Source: an uncultured Clostridium sp. (lineage in GTDB: Bacteria > Bacillota > Clostridia > TANB77 > CAG-508). From it: a DNA stretch of 57,128 bases. Below are positions 38,731 through 49,525 of this stretch, in pieces. How positions within the stretch are numbered: the first letter of the stretch is position 1; each line of letters begins with the position of its first letter. The notes beneath the pieces were generated by a model. The model did not search any database. It had not been told where the DNA came from and saw only the letters and a program-made list of their open reading frames with translations. Location of the stretch: contig CAOJKK010000006.1 in the NCBI GenBank assembly GCA_948437895.1, forward strand, positions 1-57,128, given 5' to 3'. Both the position numbers and the translations under genes were made by a program.

Positions 38731-39477
38731 ATGAAAAAGAATGGACTGATTTTAAGTATAATAGTATTGATATTTGTATTAATATTAGGAGGCTTTTTAG
38801 TATATGGCTACTATCAGAAAGCCACATATAAGTTGCAAAGACCAATAGTTAGTATGGAAATAAAAGATTATGGAATAATTGAAATTAAACTTTATCCAGA
38901 CATGGCTCCGAATACAGTAAAGAACTTTATAAAACTAATAAATGATGGATATTATAATGGTTTAACATTCCATAGAGTGGAAGAAAGCCTAATACAAGGT
39001 GGAGATAAATCAGGAGATGGAACAGGTCAAACTGAACTTAGTATAAATGGGGAATTTAAGGAGAATGGATATGATAATGAATTAAAATTTGAAAGAGGAA
39101 CTTTAGGGTTAGCAAGACAAGATTTCACATATTATTCTTCAATAAGTCCAGATTTAGTGGAAAAAGGATATAATTCAGGTTATGCACAATTCTTTATAAT
39201 GACAAAAGATGTAGATGCTTTTGATGGATATTACACAGCTTTTGGTAAGGTAATAAAAGGAATAGAAATAGTTGATAAACTTACAGAATTGGAGACAATA
39301 ACAGAAAAAAATGAACAAACAGGAGAAAATACTAAAACAACAAAACCAGTAAACCCACCAGTTATATCAAATATATCGGTAGATACATTTGGGGTAACAT
39401 ATGGAGAACCAAAAACTCATGAGACATTTGATGTAAATAGCTATTTAATGCAAAAGTTATACGGAGTATCATATTAA
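38731..39477 (+). CDS. Membrane-anchored peptidyl-prolyl isomerase (cyclophilin)
   Basis: 248 residues. N-terminal helix at about 5-27 anchors it outside. Cyclophilin core: IEIKLYPDMAPNTVKNFIKL, GYYNGLTFHRV, IQGGDKSGDGTG, and YAQFFIMTKD (FFIxT). The loop ARQDFTYYSS is longer than in PpiB. It catalyses proline isomerisation of exported proteins. Twelve bases after the pilin-like gene with AGGAGGA, so probably co-transcribed. Confidence 0.9.
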   Translation: MKKNGLILSIIVLIFVLILGGFLVYGYYQKATYKLQRPIVSMEIKDYGIIEIKLYPDMAPNTVKNFIKLINDGYYNGLTFHRVEESLIQGGDKSGDGTGQTELSINGEFKENGYDNELKFERGTLGLARQDFTYYSSISPDLVEKGYNSGYAQFFIMTKDVDAFDGYYTAFGKVIKGIEIVDKLTELETITEKNEQTGENTKTTKPVNPPVISNISVDTFGVTYGEPKTHETFDVNSYLMQKLYGVSY

Positions 39478-39481
39478 AAAG

Positions 39482-39511
39482 TAATAAGGACGAAATAATA
39501 TCGTCCTTATT
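39482..39511 (+). terminator. Hairpin terminator
   Basis: TAATAAGGACGA / TCGTCCTTATT stem; weak T-run. Confidence 0.7.
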
Positions 39512-39574
39512 GAAATGATCAAAAAACATACTAAAATTAAGTCATTTGAAAATAGAAATTTAGCACTTCAAAAA

Positions 39575-39590
39575 AACTTAAAAAAAATTA
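39575..39590 (+). repeat. 16-base direct repeat, left of IS30 element
   Basis: AACTTAAAAAAAATTA, identical to 40829-40844. Probable target-site duplication; low-complexity makes chance likelier than usual. Confidence 0.6.
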
Positions 39591-40828
39591 TGAATTCAAA
39601 AAAATAATGCAACAAAAGAAATGAAAAAATAGACACATATTAAAATCCAATATATAATGTAAGTGCAAACAAAACATTAAAAGGAGATTAATATGTGTTT
39701 AAATAATTGTAACATAGAAGTAGAAGAAAATAAAGAAGGAAAAAGGGAAAAATTCTTAACGTATGAAGACAGACTAGAAATAGAAAGATGTTTGAAAGAA
39801 AAGAAGAAATATACATTACAAGAAATTGGAGAAAAAATAGGAAAAGATAAATCAGTAATATCTAGAGAAATAAAGAGAAACAGCAATAAAAAGTGGAATA
39901 TAAATACAGGAGAAAGTAAATTAGTGTATTCAGCAGCAAAAGCAGAAGGAAAGTTTGAATATAGGAGAAAGAAGGCAGGAAGGAAATTATCAGTAGAAAA
40001 AGACAAAGGGCTAAAGCAATTCATAGAAGATAAGATATTAAAGGATAAATGGTCACCAGAAGAAGTTTCAGGATATATAAAAAAACATGATATAAAATTT
40101 AAAATACAACCAAGCTTTCAAGCAATATATTATTGGATAGAAAAAAAGAAATTAAAAGTAACACCGTTAGATTTAGTACACAAAGTAAAATTAAAGCCTA
40201 AGGAGAAAAAAGAAAAAGAAGAAAGAATAGCAAGGAATAAAGAAAAGAGTATTCATAAAAGACCTAAAGAAATAGACGACAATAAAGAATTTGGACATTG
40301 GGAATTAGACTGTGTAGAAGGAACAAAGAGTGGAGGAAAGACATATTTAACGATTTTAGAAAGAATAACAAAAAAATATATAGTAATCCCAATGAAAAGG
40401 CACACAAACGAATGTGTAAGAGAAGCAATAGATAAATTAGAAAAAGAATATGGAAAACATTTTAAAGAAATATTCAAAAGTATGACAACAGATAATGGAC
40501 ATGAGTTTCTAAATTATGGTAATATAGAAAAGTCAGTGATGAATGAAGAAGAGAATCGAACAACGATATATTATGCAGACCCATACAGTGCGTGGCAAAA
40601 AGGGATGAATGAAAACTGTAATGGGATACTTAGAAGATTTATACCCAAAGGAACAGATTTAAACAAGGTATCACCAAATAGGTTAGAAAAAGTATTAAAG
40701 ATAATAAATGGAAAGCCAAGGAAGATATTAAAATTCACATCAGCAGATGAACTATTTGAAGAAGAAATAAGAAAAATAATCGCATAAATTATGTATTGGA
40801 ATTAGTTGCATTTGAATTTTGAATGGAC
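39591..40828 (+). mobile_element. IS30-family insertion sequence
   Basis: About 1.24 kb. Terminal inverted repeats: left ATTCAAAAAAATAATGCAAC (39594-39613) against right complement ATTCAAAATTCAAATGCAAC (40805-40824), with four mismatches. It contains one intact transposase and is flanked by a 16-base direct repeat three to four bases outside the inverted repeats. Some IS30 members of Mycoplasma are known for long target duplications. It separates the cyclophilin gene from the tRNA cluster. Confidence 0.8.
39693..40787 (+). CDS. IS30-family transposase
   Basis: 364 residues, intact. N-terminal HTH with LTYEDRLEIERCL, LQEIGEKIGKDKSVISREIK, and DDE catalytic triad D206 (HWELDCVEG), D267 (TTDNGHEF) and E307 in ADPYSAWQKGMNENCNGILRRF. 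CGA is used for an arginine; no CGG occurs. Its A-rich codon use resembles the host, so the element is adapted to this genome. Confidence 0.93.
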   Translation: MCLNNCNIEVEENKEGKREKFLTYEDRLEIERCLKEKKKYTLQEIGEKIGKDKSVISREIKRNSNKKWNINTGESKLVYSAAKAEGKFEYRRKKAGRKLSVEKDKGLKQFIEDKILKDKWSPEEVSGYIKKHDIKFKIQPSFQAIYYWIEKKKLKVTPLDLVHKVKLKPKEKKEKEERIARNKEKSIHKRPKEIDDNKEFGHWELDCVEGTKSGGKTYLTILERITKKYIVIPMKRHTNECVREAIDKLEKEYGKHFKEIFKSMTTDNGHEFLNYGNIEKSVMNEEENRTTIYYADPYSAWQKGMNENCNGILRRFIPKGTDLNKVSPNRLEKVLKIINGKPRKILKFTSADELFEEEIRKIIA

Positions 40829-40844
40829 AACTTAAAAAAAATTA
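40829..40844 (+). repeat. 16-base direct repeat, right of IS30 element
   Basis: Matches 39575-39590 exactly. Confidence 0.6.
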
Positions 40845-40864
40845 AAAAAAATTTGAAATTTGTA

Positions 40865-40893
40865 TTGACAGATTTATTAAAATCTAGTATACT
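40865..40893 (+). promoter_or_regulatory. Sigma-A promoter for the tRNA-Val/Asp/Phe cluster
   Basis: TTGACA, 17-base spacer, TATACT, 20 bases before tRNA-Val. Confidence 0.8.
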
Positions 40894-40912
40894 TATTTTC
40901 GTCACAAAAAAT

Positions 40913-40988
40913 GGGCGCATAGCTCAGCTGGTAGAGCATCTGCCTTACAAGCAGGAGGTCATAGGTTCGAGCCCTATTGCGCCCACCA
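40913..40988 (+). tRNA. tRNA-Val (anticodon TAC)
   Basis: Full cloverleaf with GGGCGCA/TGCGCCC acceptor, loop CTTACAA and encoded CCA. Confidence 0.96.
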
Positions 40989-40994
40989 TTTTTT

Positions 40995-41071
40995 GGCCCG
41001 GTAGTTCAGTTGGTTAGAACGCTAGCCTGTCACGCTAGAGGTCGTCGGTTCGAGCCCGATCCGGGTCGCCA
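40995..41071 (+). tRNA. tRNA-Asp (anticodon GTC)
   Basis: GGCCCGG/CCGGGTC acceptor (one G-T pair), loop CTGTCAC, GGTTCGAGC T arm, encoded CCA. Confidence 0.96.
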
Positions 41072-41084
41072 TTTTTTTATTTAA

Positions 41085-41160
41085 GCCCAGATAGCTCAGT
41101 TGGTAGAGCAGGGGACTGAAAATCCCCGTGTCCGTGGTTCGATTCCGCGTCTGGGCACCA
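41085..41160 (+). tRNA. tRNA-Phe (anticodon GAA)
   Basis: GCCCAGA/TCTGGGC acceptor, loop CTGAAAA, encoded CCA. Confidence 0.96.
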
Positions 41161-41190
41161 AAAGAGATAGTAAACACTATCTCTTTTTTT
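41161..41190 (+). terminator. Terminator of the tRNA cluster
   Basis: AAAGAGATAGT / ACTATCTCTTT and seven Ts. Confidence 0.88.
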
Positions 41191-41199
41191 ATAAAGAAG

Positions 41200-41234
41200 A
41201 AAAGCTCGTGTTAATATAAATAACACGAGCTTTT
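41200..41234 (-). terminator. Terminator of the minus-strand unknown gene
   Basis: AAAAGCTCGTGTTA / TAACACGAGCTTTT stem; works in either direction. Confidence 0.8.
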
Positions 41235-41237
41235 GGA

Positions 41238-41711
41238 TTACTTAGGAGTTACAGAACCACCAACAAATGGTTTCTTTGCATTGTTGTAAGAGTAGTTGGT
41301 AAATTTTGATGCTGATTCAGTGGGCTTGGCATTTGAAGAAATAGTACAATAGTTTCGTTCTTTTTTCTTAAGCCTTTCGTTTCTCTTTCGAATTTTAGTT
41401 GGTATATAAAATTTTGGCCTTAACAAGATAGTACATTTGTACCGCTTATTTTCAAAAGTCAATGTAGAACATTTATTTAAATCGACTTTTCCAGAACCAT
41501 CAATTTCATATTTATTCTTAAAATTCATTACAATTTCTTTATCATAGGCAGATGGTTGTTTTACTTCAAATTCCAATTTGAAATTTTTTCGATCATTTAC
41601 AACAAGCTTCCTCTTTATTAGATCTTTAGGAATTCTTACTTCCACCCGATAAATACATTTACCAGCATCAGCTTTTACTGAAACAGTAACTCCTTCTTTT
41701 GTAATTTGCAT
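41238..41711 (-). CDS. Unknown protein with atypical codon use (CGG exceptions)
   Basis: 157 residues, not recognised. Beta-rich first half (KCIYRVEVRIPKDLI, LEFEVKQPSAYDKE), basic middle IRKRNERLKKKERNY, Ser/Asn-rich end. AGGAGTG before ATG. Its arginines use CGA several times and CGG twice (41646-41648 and 41442-41444), unlike core genes. Under the skip rule both would end translation within a few codons, so either CGG is read as Arg here or the ORF is not functional. Foreign origin is plausible. It is the main counter-example to the CGG rule. Confidence 0.55.
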   Translation of the reverse strand: MQITKEGVTVSVKADAGKCIYRVEVRIPKDLIKRKLVVNDRKNFKLEFEVKQPSAYDKEIVMNFKNKYEIDGSGKVDLNKCSTLTFENKRYKCTILLRPKFYIPTKIRKRNERLKKKERNYCTISSNAKPTESASKFTNYSYNNAKKPFVGGSVTPK

Positions 41712-41763
41712 TACATCTTTTCACTCCTTAAAAATTTTTTTACTGTGCTGACCTCACCATAAA

Positions 41764-41791
41764 GCAAAAATAGGAGTATAGCTATTTTTGC
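41764..41791. promoter_or_regulatory. Inverted repeat upstream of the unknown minus-strand gene
   Basis: GCAAAAATAG / CTATTTTTGC with an 8-base centre. Possible operator or hairpin between divergent genes. Confidence 0.45.
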
Positions 41792-41820
41792 ATATGTATA
41801 TTATAACACGGTATACATAA

Positions 41821-43212
<1,392 letters not shown>

Positions 43213-43340
43213 AAAGAATATTGAATAAAACATAGAACTATGGTAAAATATAACTTGACTTAAGGAGAAAACCCTATTTTATAGCTACATTGGCCTTGTA
43301 GCTAACTCAAACAATTAATTAATGTGGGAGGATACATCAA

Positions 43341-43508
43341 ATGTTTTTAGGAAACATAAAAATTATTGAGGGAAAGAATATGTTTTGCCTTACAAATAAT
43401 CTTTGGAGAAATATAGAATCCAAAAGTAAAAGAGGATGGAAAGTTTTCAAGATTGAAATCAACAAAGGGAATACAAAAGCAAAAATTTTCTATGAAAAAA
43501 CAATTTAA
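43341..43508 (+). CDS. Small DUF4177-like protein
   Basis: 55 residues, with GGGAGGA seven bases before ATG. Reads MFLGNIKIIEGKNMF, then SKRGWKVFKIEI and AKIFYEK at the end. It resembles the 64-residue protein at 19201 (GWELVTIF...AIFKRE). The upstream leader carries a TAGCTAC/GTAGCTA hairpin. Function unknown. Confidence 0.6.
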   Translation: MFLGNIKIIEGKNMFCLTNNLWRNIESKSKRGWKVFKIEINKGNTKAKIFYEKTI

Positions 43509-43522
43509 TGATAGGCCAATTT

Positions 43523-43552
43523 AAAAGTATTGCTAGGCTGCAATACTTTTTT
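43523..43552 (+). terminator. Rho-independent terminator
   Basis: AAAAGTATTGC / GCAATACTTTT stem and T-run. Confidence 0.88.
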
Positions 43553-43620
43553 CTATATAACCCTATTTGCATTAAAGTTATATGTATGATAATATATGTA
43601 AAGATTTGAGGTGCAAAAAA

Positions 43621-45484
43621 ATGAACAAGCTTTTAGATAAAATAAAAGATCCGAAAGACTTAAAAAAATTAAATATATTAGAGAAACAACAATTAGCAAG
43701 AGAGATAAGAGAATATTTATTAGAAATAGTTTCTAATAATGGAGGACATCTGGCATCTAATTTAGGAGTTGTAGAACTAACTATTGCTATTCATAGTGTA
43801 TTTAATTCACCAGAAGATAAAATAATATGGGATGTAGGGCATCAGTCGTATGTCCATAAAATATTAACAGGAAGAAAAGAAGAAATGAAAACATTAAGAA
43901 AAATGGATGGAATTTCTGGTTTTCCTAAAACATGTGAATCGAAATATGATAGTTTCGATACAGGTCATAGTAGTACATCTATATCTGTAGCATTAGGAAT
44001 GGCAAGAGCAAGAGATATATTGAATAAAAATAACAAAGTAATAGCAGTTATAGGTGATGGGTCACTTACAGGTGGAATGGCAATTGAAGCATTAAATGAT
44101 GCAGGAAGTAGTAAAACAAATGTAACAGTGATACTTAATGATAATGAAATGAGTATATCTAAAAATGTTGGAGGAATACCAGCATTACTCACAAAAATAA
44201 GAGTTAAAAAGACGTATAAAAGATCAAATAATTGTATAAAAAGGTTCTTTAATAGAGTTCCAGTTATAGGAAAGCCTATTGTGAATTTAGCACATAAAAT
44301 CAAAAGAGGAATAAAACAAGCAGTTATTCCAAATATGTATTTTGAAGATATAGGTTTTACATATTTAGGACCAGTAGATGGACATAATATTGAAGAACTT
44401 GAAAACATTCTACGTAAAAGTCAGAATATAGAAGGACCAATAGTTATACATGTTATTACTAAAAAAGGAAAAGGATATGAAATAGCAGAAGAAAATCCAG
44501 ATAAGTTTCATGGAATATCTAGTTTTGACATAAAAACTGGAGAAGTAAAAAGTAAGAAGGATAAAGATTATTCAAAGCAATTTGGAGATAAATTGGTAGA
44601 ATTAGCTTCAACAGATGAAAAAATAGTTGCAGTAACTGCTGCAATGAAAGATGGAACAGGTCTAAATGAGTTTGCTTATAAATTTCCAAAAAGATTTTTT
44701 GATGTAGGTATAGCAGAACAGCATGCTACTGGATTGATTGCAGGTATGGCTTCTGAAGGATTAAAACCAGTATTTGCGGTGTATTCTTCGTTTTTACAAA
44801 GAGGATATGATCAATTAATACATGATATTGCAATACAGAACGTACCTGTAACAATTGCAATTGATAGAGCAGGAATTGTAGGAAATGATGGGGAAACGCA
44901 TCAGGGATTATTTGATTTAGCATTTTTATCTGAAATACCAAACTTTATAATAATGGCTCCAAAGAATTTTGAAGAGTTTGATAAAATGTTAGAATTTGCA
45001 ATCAATTTAGATAAACCAGTTGCAATCAGATATCCAAGAGGTGGAGAAGGAACAATTAAATTGGATAAATGTGATGATATAGAACTAGGAAAAGCTGAAG
45101 TTATAAAAGAGGGAGAAAATTTAACTATTATTGCAATAGGGAAAATGGTTGAAAGATCGGTAGAAGTATCGCAATTATTGGAAAAGCAAAATATAAATGC
45201 AGAGATCATAAATGCTAGATTTTTAAAGCCGTTAGATAAAGAAACAATAATTAATTCTATAAAGAAAACGAAAAGTGTAGTTACAATAGAGGATCGGAAT
45301 ATTGAAAGGTGGACTTGGAACAGCAGTAGTGGAAGCAGTAAATAGTAGTGAGATTAAAGATATTAAAGTAAAAACTTTCGGATATAATGACAAGTTTATA
45401 AAACATGGTAGTGTAGAAGAAATAGAAAAAATAAATGAAGTAGATTCTAAGAGTATAGCTAATATTATATTAAATGAAAAATAA
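43621..45484 (+). CDS. dxs: 1-Deoxy-D-xylulose-5-phosphate synthase, with one CGG frameshift
   Basis: Thiamine-diphosphate enzyme starting the MEP isoprenoid pathway. 620 residues after repair. Motifs: NGGHLASNLGVVELTIA, WDVGHQSYVHKILTGR, GDGSLTGGMAIEALNDAG, AAMKDGTGL, DVGIAEQHATGLIAGMA, and IDRAGIVGNDGETHQGLFDL. The zero frame breaks at CGG 45295, about 60 residues before the natural end. Skipping C gives TIEDGILKGGLGTAV, the conserved EDG-GG-G motif of Dxs. ATG 43621 follows GAGGTGC and gives the conserved start; an upstream in-frame ATG is less likely. Confidence 0.95.
45295..45297 (+). other. In-frame CGG +1 frameshift site in dxs
   Basis: GAT CGG AAT ATT; skipping C gives GAT GGA ATA TTG AAA GGT GGA, i.e. 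EDGILKGG. Gly is residue 559. Confidence 0.92.
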
Positions 45485-45550
45485 ATTTTACAAAACTCCT
45501 AAAATATTGTATAATTAACGTAATACTAATATATTTTAGGAGTTGTTTTT

Positions 45551-47602
45551 ATGAAAAAATTTATGAAGAAAAAAGATTATCTAGAAATGAATAAGAAAAT
45601 TGCAAGAATATATGCAGAAACAGGGTATTCAAAAAAACCTTTATATGAATATAAAGAGGATGATGAGGATTTAATGGACTATGGAGGATATTCAGAATAT
45701 GCAAAAAAATTTAATTTAAAGAAAAGTGCCATAAACTCTATAATGAAGACAATAACAGCAACAGCTGCATATCAGAGAAGTTCTCAAAAGTCAATGATGG
45801 CAACAAAGTCTAGCACAATTATACCACCAGACAGTGCAGAAGAATTAAAACAAATTTTCAAAGATTCAGAAGCTTTAGTGCAAACCAGACAGACTCATAT
45901 GAGAGAGGTAGCGGATATTTCAAGAAGTATTTCAGATGGACTAGGATTAAATGCTGATTTTGCCTATTTAACAGGGTTGCTACATGATATAGGACATACC
46001 TGGAATGGACATACAGGAGAAAGAATATTATCTGCAATAGGAAGATTAAAAAATTGCGGATACATAGTTCACAATGCTATGGGAGCATATATAGCAGAAA
46101 GAGAGAACATTATAGACATAGCCATAGAAGAAGCTAAACAATTTAGCCCTAAAACGAATGAAGAAGAAATAAAAGAATTTATGAGATATATAATTGATGG
46201 TGTAGTATCGCATAATGGTGAGGGTGTTATTGGTAAAATTGTTCCAAAAGAAAAAACAGCTGAAGATATGGCGGAAGAAATAAGAAAATGCTTTACAGAA
46301 AAGGGGTTTGATAGAACAATAATGCCAGCAACAATGGAAGGAGCTGTCATAAGATATGCAGATATTATTGCATATACTCGTTCAGACATATTAGATGGAC
46401 TTAGATTAAAAGATACAAGTGGTAATAAGATAATTAGTGAATTTGATGACGATTATTTGGCTATAATAGGAACAGCATTAGCAAGGAAAAATAATTTTAA
46501 TGAAATGTTAGTACTAGAAAATAAGTTTTTATTAGAAATGTATGGATTATCTAATAGAATAAATGAATTAACTCCTTCAGAAAATAAAGTCACAACATTA
46601 GAAGATAAAGTAGAATTAGAAAGGACGAAAAAAGAAAGAGCAATTCTTGAAGCAAAATATAGGGAGTTTGAACAAATTAAAGTGAAATATGCAAGAGAAT
46701 ATATTAAGAGAATAAAACCAGAAAGTGAAGTGAAAACAAAGGCTACTCTTATGATGCAAGATGTATTCATAAAAGATTTAGTTGAAGCAAGTAAAGACAA
46801 AGGATATATTACAATGACTCCGCTGATGAGAAAAACACTTTTTTCATTAAGAGAGTTAAATGTTAGAAAAATAGTTCCATATGCTAGAAGAATTTTTGAA
46901 GCAGAAGGATTACCTATTGCTGCAGAAGAACTTGTTGATATATTTGCAGATGTTTTAGTAGAAACAGGAATAGCATATAATTCGATTCCTGAGGAGGTAA
47001 GAAAAAATATCAAGTCTTATAATACAGGAAAAGAACAAAAAGAGAGAGAAGAATATATAAACAAAGATGAAAAAATGACATATGAAAGAAAAATTTGTCA
47101 CTATTATAGAAAGCAAAAACCACATAAAATAGACTTTATGTACAGGAATGTTTTAGATGCTATGAGAGACATTACAAAGCATGATATAGCTATTGCTATA
47201 GGAGAAGAAAAATATGATGGAGAACTAAAAGAAGTATATGAAAAAACAAAAATAAATCCAATAAAAAGAAAAATTGGTGAAATGGGAAAAAACTCAGAGA
47301 CAATGATAGAAGAGGATAGAGATAAACTTTTGGAAAAATTATTAAAAGAAAAGAATATAGAAAGAGCAATTGCAAGCAAAATGGCAATAGAATATATTGG
47401 AGGAATGACTGATAATACAATTCTAGCTGTGTTAATAGAGAAAAATCTTATATCAAGACAGGAATTGATTGAAGGGTATGGAAGAGCTGAACCAGGAAAG
47501 CAATTATCAGATTCAGGAGTAAAAAAGCTACAAAAAGCTTTTAAAAATAATGAAGATATGATATATCCAGATGAGAAGAATGATGATGAGATTTGCTTAT
47601 AA
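45551..47602 (+). CDS. Large HD-domain protein (dGTPase-like), second copy
   Basis: 683 residues. HD core: H116 in RQTHMREVADI, HD at 145-146 in LLHDIGHTWNGHTGE, later SHNGEG and IRYADIIAYTRSDI. The helical charged C-terminal half resembles the protein at 23091, with the shared motif YIGGMTDNTI. Probably acts on nucleotides, but the large extension is not explained. GGAGTTG before ATG. It has its own terminator. Confidence 0.82.
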   Translation: MKKFMKKKDYLEMNKKIARIYAETGYSKKPLYEYKEDDEDLMDYGGYSEYAKKFNLKKSAINSIMKTITATAAYQRSSQKSMMATKSSTIIPPDSAEELKQIFKDSEALVQTRQTHMREVADISRSISDGLGLNADFAYLTGLLHDIGHTWNGHTGERILSAIGRLKNCGYIVHNAMGAYIAERENIIDIAIEEAKQFSPKTNEEEIKEFMRYIIDGVVSHNGEGVIGKIVPKEKTAEDMAEEIRKCFTEKGFDRTIMPATMEGAVIRYADIIAYTRSDILDGLRLKDTSGNKIISEFDDDYLAIIGTALARKNNFNEMLVLENKFLLEMYGLSNRINELTPSENKVTTLEDKVELERTKKERAILEAKYREFEQIKVKYAREYIKRIKPESEVKTKATLMMQDVFIKDLVEASKDKGYITMTPLMRKTLFSLRELNVRKIVPYARRIFEAEGLPIAAEELVDIFADVLVETGIAYNSIPEEVRKNIKSYNTGKEQKEREEYINKDEKMTYERKICHYYRKQKPHKIDFMYRNVLDAMRDITKHDIAIAIGEEKYDGELKEVYEKTKINPIKRKIGEMGKNSETMIEEDRDKLLEKLLKEKNIERAIASKMAIEYIGGMTDNTILAVLIEKNLISRQELIEGYGRAEPGKQLSDSGVKKLQKAFKNNEDMIYPDEKNDDEICL

Positions 47603-47604
47603 AG

Positions 47605-47645
47605 TTTAAAAGAATATGGTATTATTTTAGCCATATTCTTTTAAA
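47605..47645 (+). terminator. Terminator with long stem
   Basis: TTTAAAAGAATATGG / CCATATTCTTTTAAA. Confidence 0.85.
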
Positions 47646-47743
47646 TTGTATAAATACTTGATTTTTTCCATAAAATATAATAAAATATAAAAGATTTAAA
47701 TATTATATAAATGAGAAAATAAAATAGAAAAGGGGTAATAAAT

Positions 47744-48313
47744 ATGGCAGAAGTTTATATGGCAGGAGATGTAAGAAATGGAACAACATTTGAACTAGAT
47801 GGTTCAGTATTTAAAGTTGTTGAATTTCAACATGTAAAACCAGGTAAAGGAGCAGCATTTGTTAGAACAAAATTAAAAAATGTAATAACAGGAGCAGTTT
47901 TAGAAAAAACATTTAATCCATCTGAAAAATTACAAGGAGCAGAAATAGAAAAGAAAGAGATGCAATATCTATATAATGATGGAGAACTATACTATTTCAT
48001 GGATAATGAAACATATGATCAAATACCACTTAATAAATCAGATTTAGGTGATACATTAAAATATTTAAAAGAAAATATGACAGTAAAAATATTATCTTTC
48101 AAAGGAAGTGTGTTTGCAGTAGAACCACCTATGTTTGTAGAACTTGAAATTACATATACAGAACCAGGATTTGCTGGAAACACAGCAGGAGCTGGACAAA
48201 CAAAGCCAGCAGAATTAGAAACAGGATGCTCAATAAATGTACCTTTATTCGTAAATACAGGCGATGTAATAAGAATTGATACAAGAACTGGCGAATATAT
48301 GGAAAGAATTTAA
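47744..48313 (+). CDS. efp: Elongation factor P
   Basis: 189 residues, normal length. Relieves ribosomes stalled at polyprolines. Three-domain protein with modification lysine in [10 protein letters not shown] (K35), [14 protein letters not shown], and C-terminal [26 protein letters not shown]-type ribosome site before ATG. No CGG codon. Downstream CD1247-like gene follows closely. Confidence 0.97.
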   Translation: MAEVYMAGDVRNGTTFELDGSVFKVVEFQHVKPGKGAAFVRTKLKNVITGAVLEKTFNPSEKLQGAEIEKKEMQYLYNDGELYYFMDNETYDQIPLNKSDLGDTLKYLKENMTVKILSFKGSVFAVEPPMFVELEITYTEPGFAGNTAGAGQTKPAELETGCSINVPLFVNTGDVIRIDTRTGEYMERI

Positions 48314-48335
48314 TAGTAAAAGGGGTTTTAGTTTA

Positions 48336-48788
48336 ATGTCTAATTTAAATGTTAAATTTAAAAAAATATTAGAAGATTTAGAACAGAATATACAAAACAA
48401 AGAAGATCTAGAATATATAAAAGTTCAAATATTTAATTTATACAACTTATTCTTTGATGAAATAAACAGAATAGAAGATATGACAGCAGCAAGAATGGAA
48501 ACAATTGCAGGAGCTCAAGCAGCATTACAAGAAAAGGTAGAAAATCTTGAAAATGAAATGAAATCAATGGAAAAAGAACTATACATTGATGAAGATAGTG
48601 ATTTTTCTATAACATGTCCATATTGTAACTATGAACTAATTGTTGAGTGTGAGGATCTAAAAGATGAAATAGAATGTCCAGAATGTAATAATATTATAGA
48701 GCTAGATTGGGGAGACGAATGTGATGGACATGATGGATGTGGACATGATTGCTCACATTGTAATCATGATGAAGATGACGATATGTAA
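48336..48788 (+). CDS. CD1247-like zinc-ribbon protein
   Basis: 150 residues. N-terminal helical part KKILEDLEQNIQNKEDLEYIK, then CPYCNYELIVECED...CPECNNIIELDW zinc ribbon and an unusual His/Cys/Asp-rich tail (DGHDGCGHDCSHCNHDEDDDM) likely to bind metal. Common after efp in Clostridia; function unknown. ATG 48336 is preceded by AAAAGGGG. Confidence 0.82.
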   Translation: MSNLNVKFKKILEDLEQNIQNKEDLEYIKVQIFNLYNLFFDEINRIEDMTAARMETIAGAQAALQEKVENLENEMKSMEKELYIDEDSDFSITCPYCNYELIVECEDLKDEIECPECNNIIELDWGDECDGHDGCGHDCSHCNHDEDDDM

Positions 48789-48790
48789 AA

Positions 48791-49397
48791 CTAATTAAAA
48801 AAATCCAAAGGATTGACGGCTTTGCCGTCTTTTTTTATACTTAAATGTAAATGAGGTCCAGTTGTAGAACCGGTTTGTAGGATTACCATTTGAATCTTTA
48901 TATGGATTGTTAGGAACACCATATACATTTTTAGGTCCTACTTTGGCAATTATTTCACCTTTATTTATGTACTGACCATTATATACTAAAAATAAAGGAG
49001 ATACATGTGAGTATGAAGAGGATACATTTCCATTAGTAATAGTTACAGTGAACCCATTTGCACCATTAAAGCCAGTAAAAGTGACCGTTCCTGAAAAGAT
49101 TGCTATAATATTTGTTCCAAGGGGTGCTCCAATATCAGTACCATAATGAAAGGAAGAACGACCAGTTGTAGGAGACCTTCTTTGACCAAATTGGGAAGTT
49201 ATTGTTGTATAGCCAGGCGTTGGCCAGACAAAGTTAGAAGAAAGGATATCAATGCGAGAATAATCATTATTAGGTGTATATGATGATATATAACCATATT
49301 TAGATAAATTTGGAATAAAAATGCATAAAGAAATAATTAATATAGCAAAAGTAAATATAAATAAAAAACTAAAATAATTAATAGAACTAAAATTCAT
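48791..49397 (-). CDS. M23 (LytM) metallopeptidase, with one CGG frameshift
   Basis: 201 residues after repair: N-terminal anchor helix at about 8-28, linker, and a lysostaphin-type domain with H84-x3-D88 (FHYGTD). Zero-frame reading meets CGG (minus codon 48872-48870) before the second metal motif. Skipping C gives NGSTTGPHLHLSIKKDGK, supplying H182 and H184, and a natural end VNPLDFFN. The shift is thus needed for a working active site. A hairpin GACGGCTTTGCCGTC inside the last codons may double as a terminator. ATG 49397 follows GGAGG. Probably cell-wall remodelling. Confidence 0.9.
48870..48872 (-). other. In-frame CGG +1 frameshift site in M23 peptidase
   Basis: Minus strand AAC CGG TTC TAC; skipping C gives AAC GGT TCT ACA ACT GGA, leading to the GPHLH zinc ligands. 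Gly is residue 176. Confidence 0.93.
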
Positions 49398-49490
49398 AAA
49401 ACCTCCAAGAATAAAAAATATAAGAATTAAATACAATGAAAATTTTAACATTGAGATAGATAACTGTCAAGAACATTTTAATAATATAAA

Positions 49491-49520
49491 AAAGAACAGT
49501 TATTGTGAACTGTTCTTTTT
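49491..49520 (-). terminator. Terminator of the minus-strand unknown gene at 49526
   Basis: AAAGAACAGTT / AACTGTTCTTT stem. Confidence 0.75.
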
Positions 49521-49525
49521 GAGAG

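Noticed and set aside
40823..41017. 64-residue ORF across the tRNA cluster
   Set aside because: It runs through tRNA-Val and part of tRNA-Asp, with no ribosome site or similarity; it is an artefact of tRNA sequence.
48808..48838. GACGGCTTTGCCGTC hairpin as a pure intergenic terminator
   Set aside because: After the CGG skip, these bases are coding for the end of the M23 peptidase, so at most it has a dual role.
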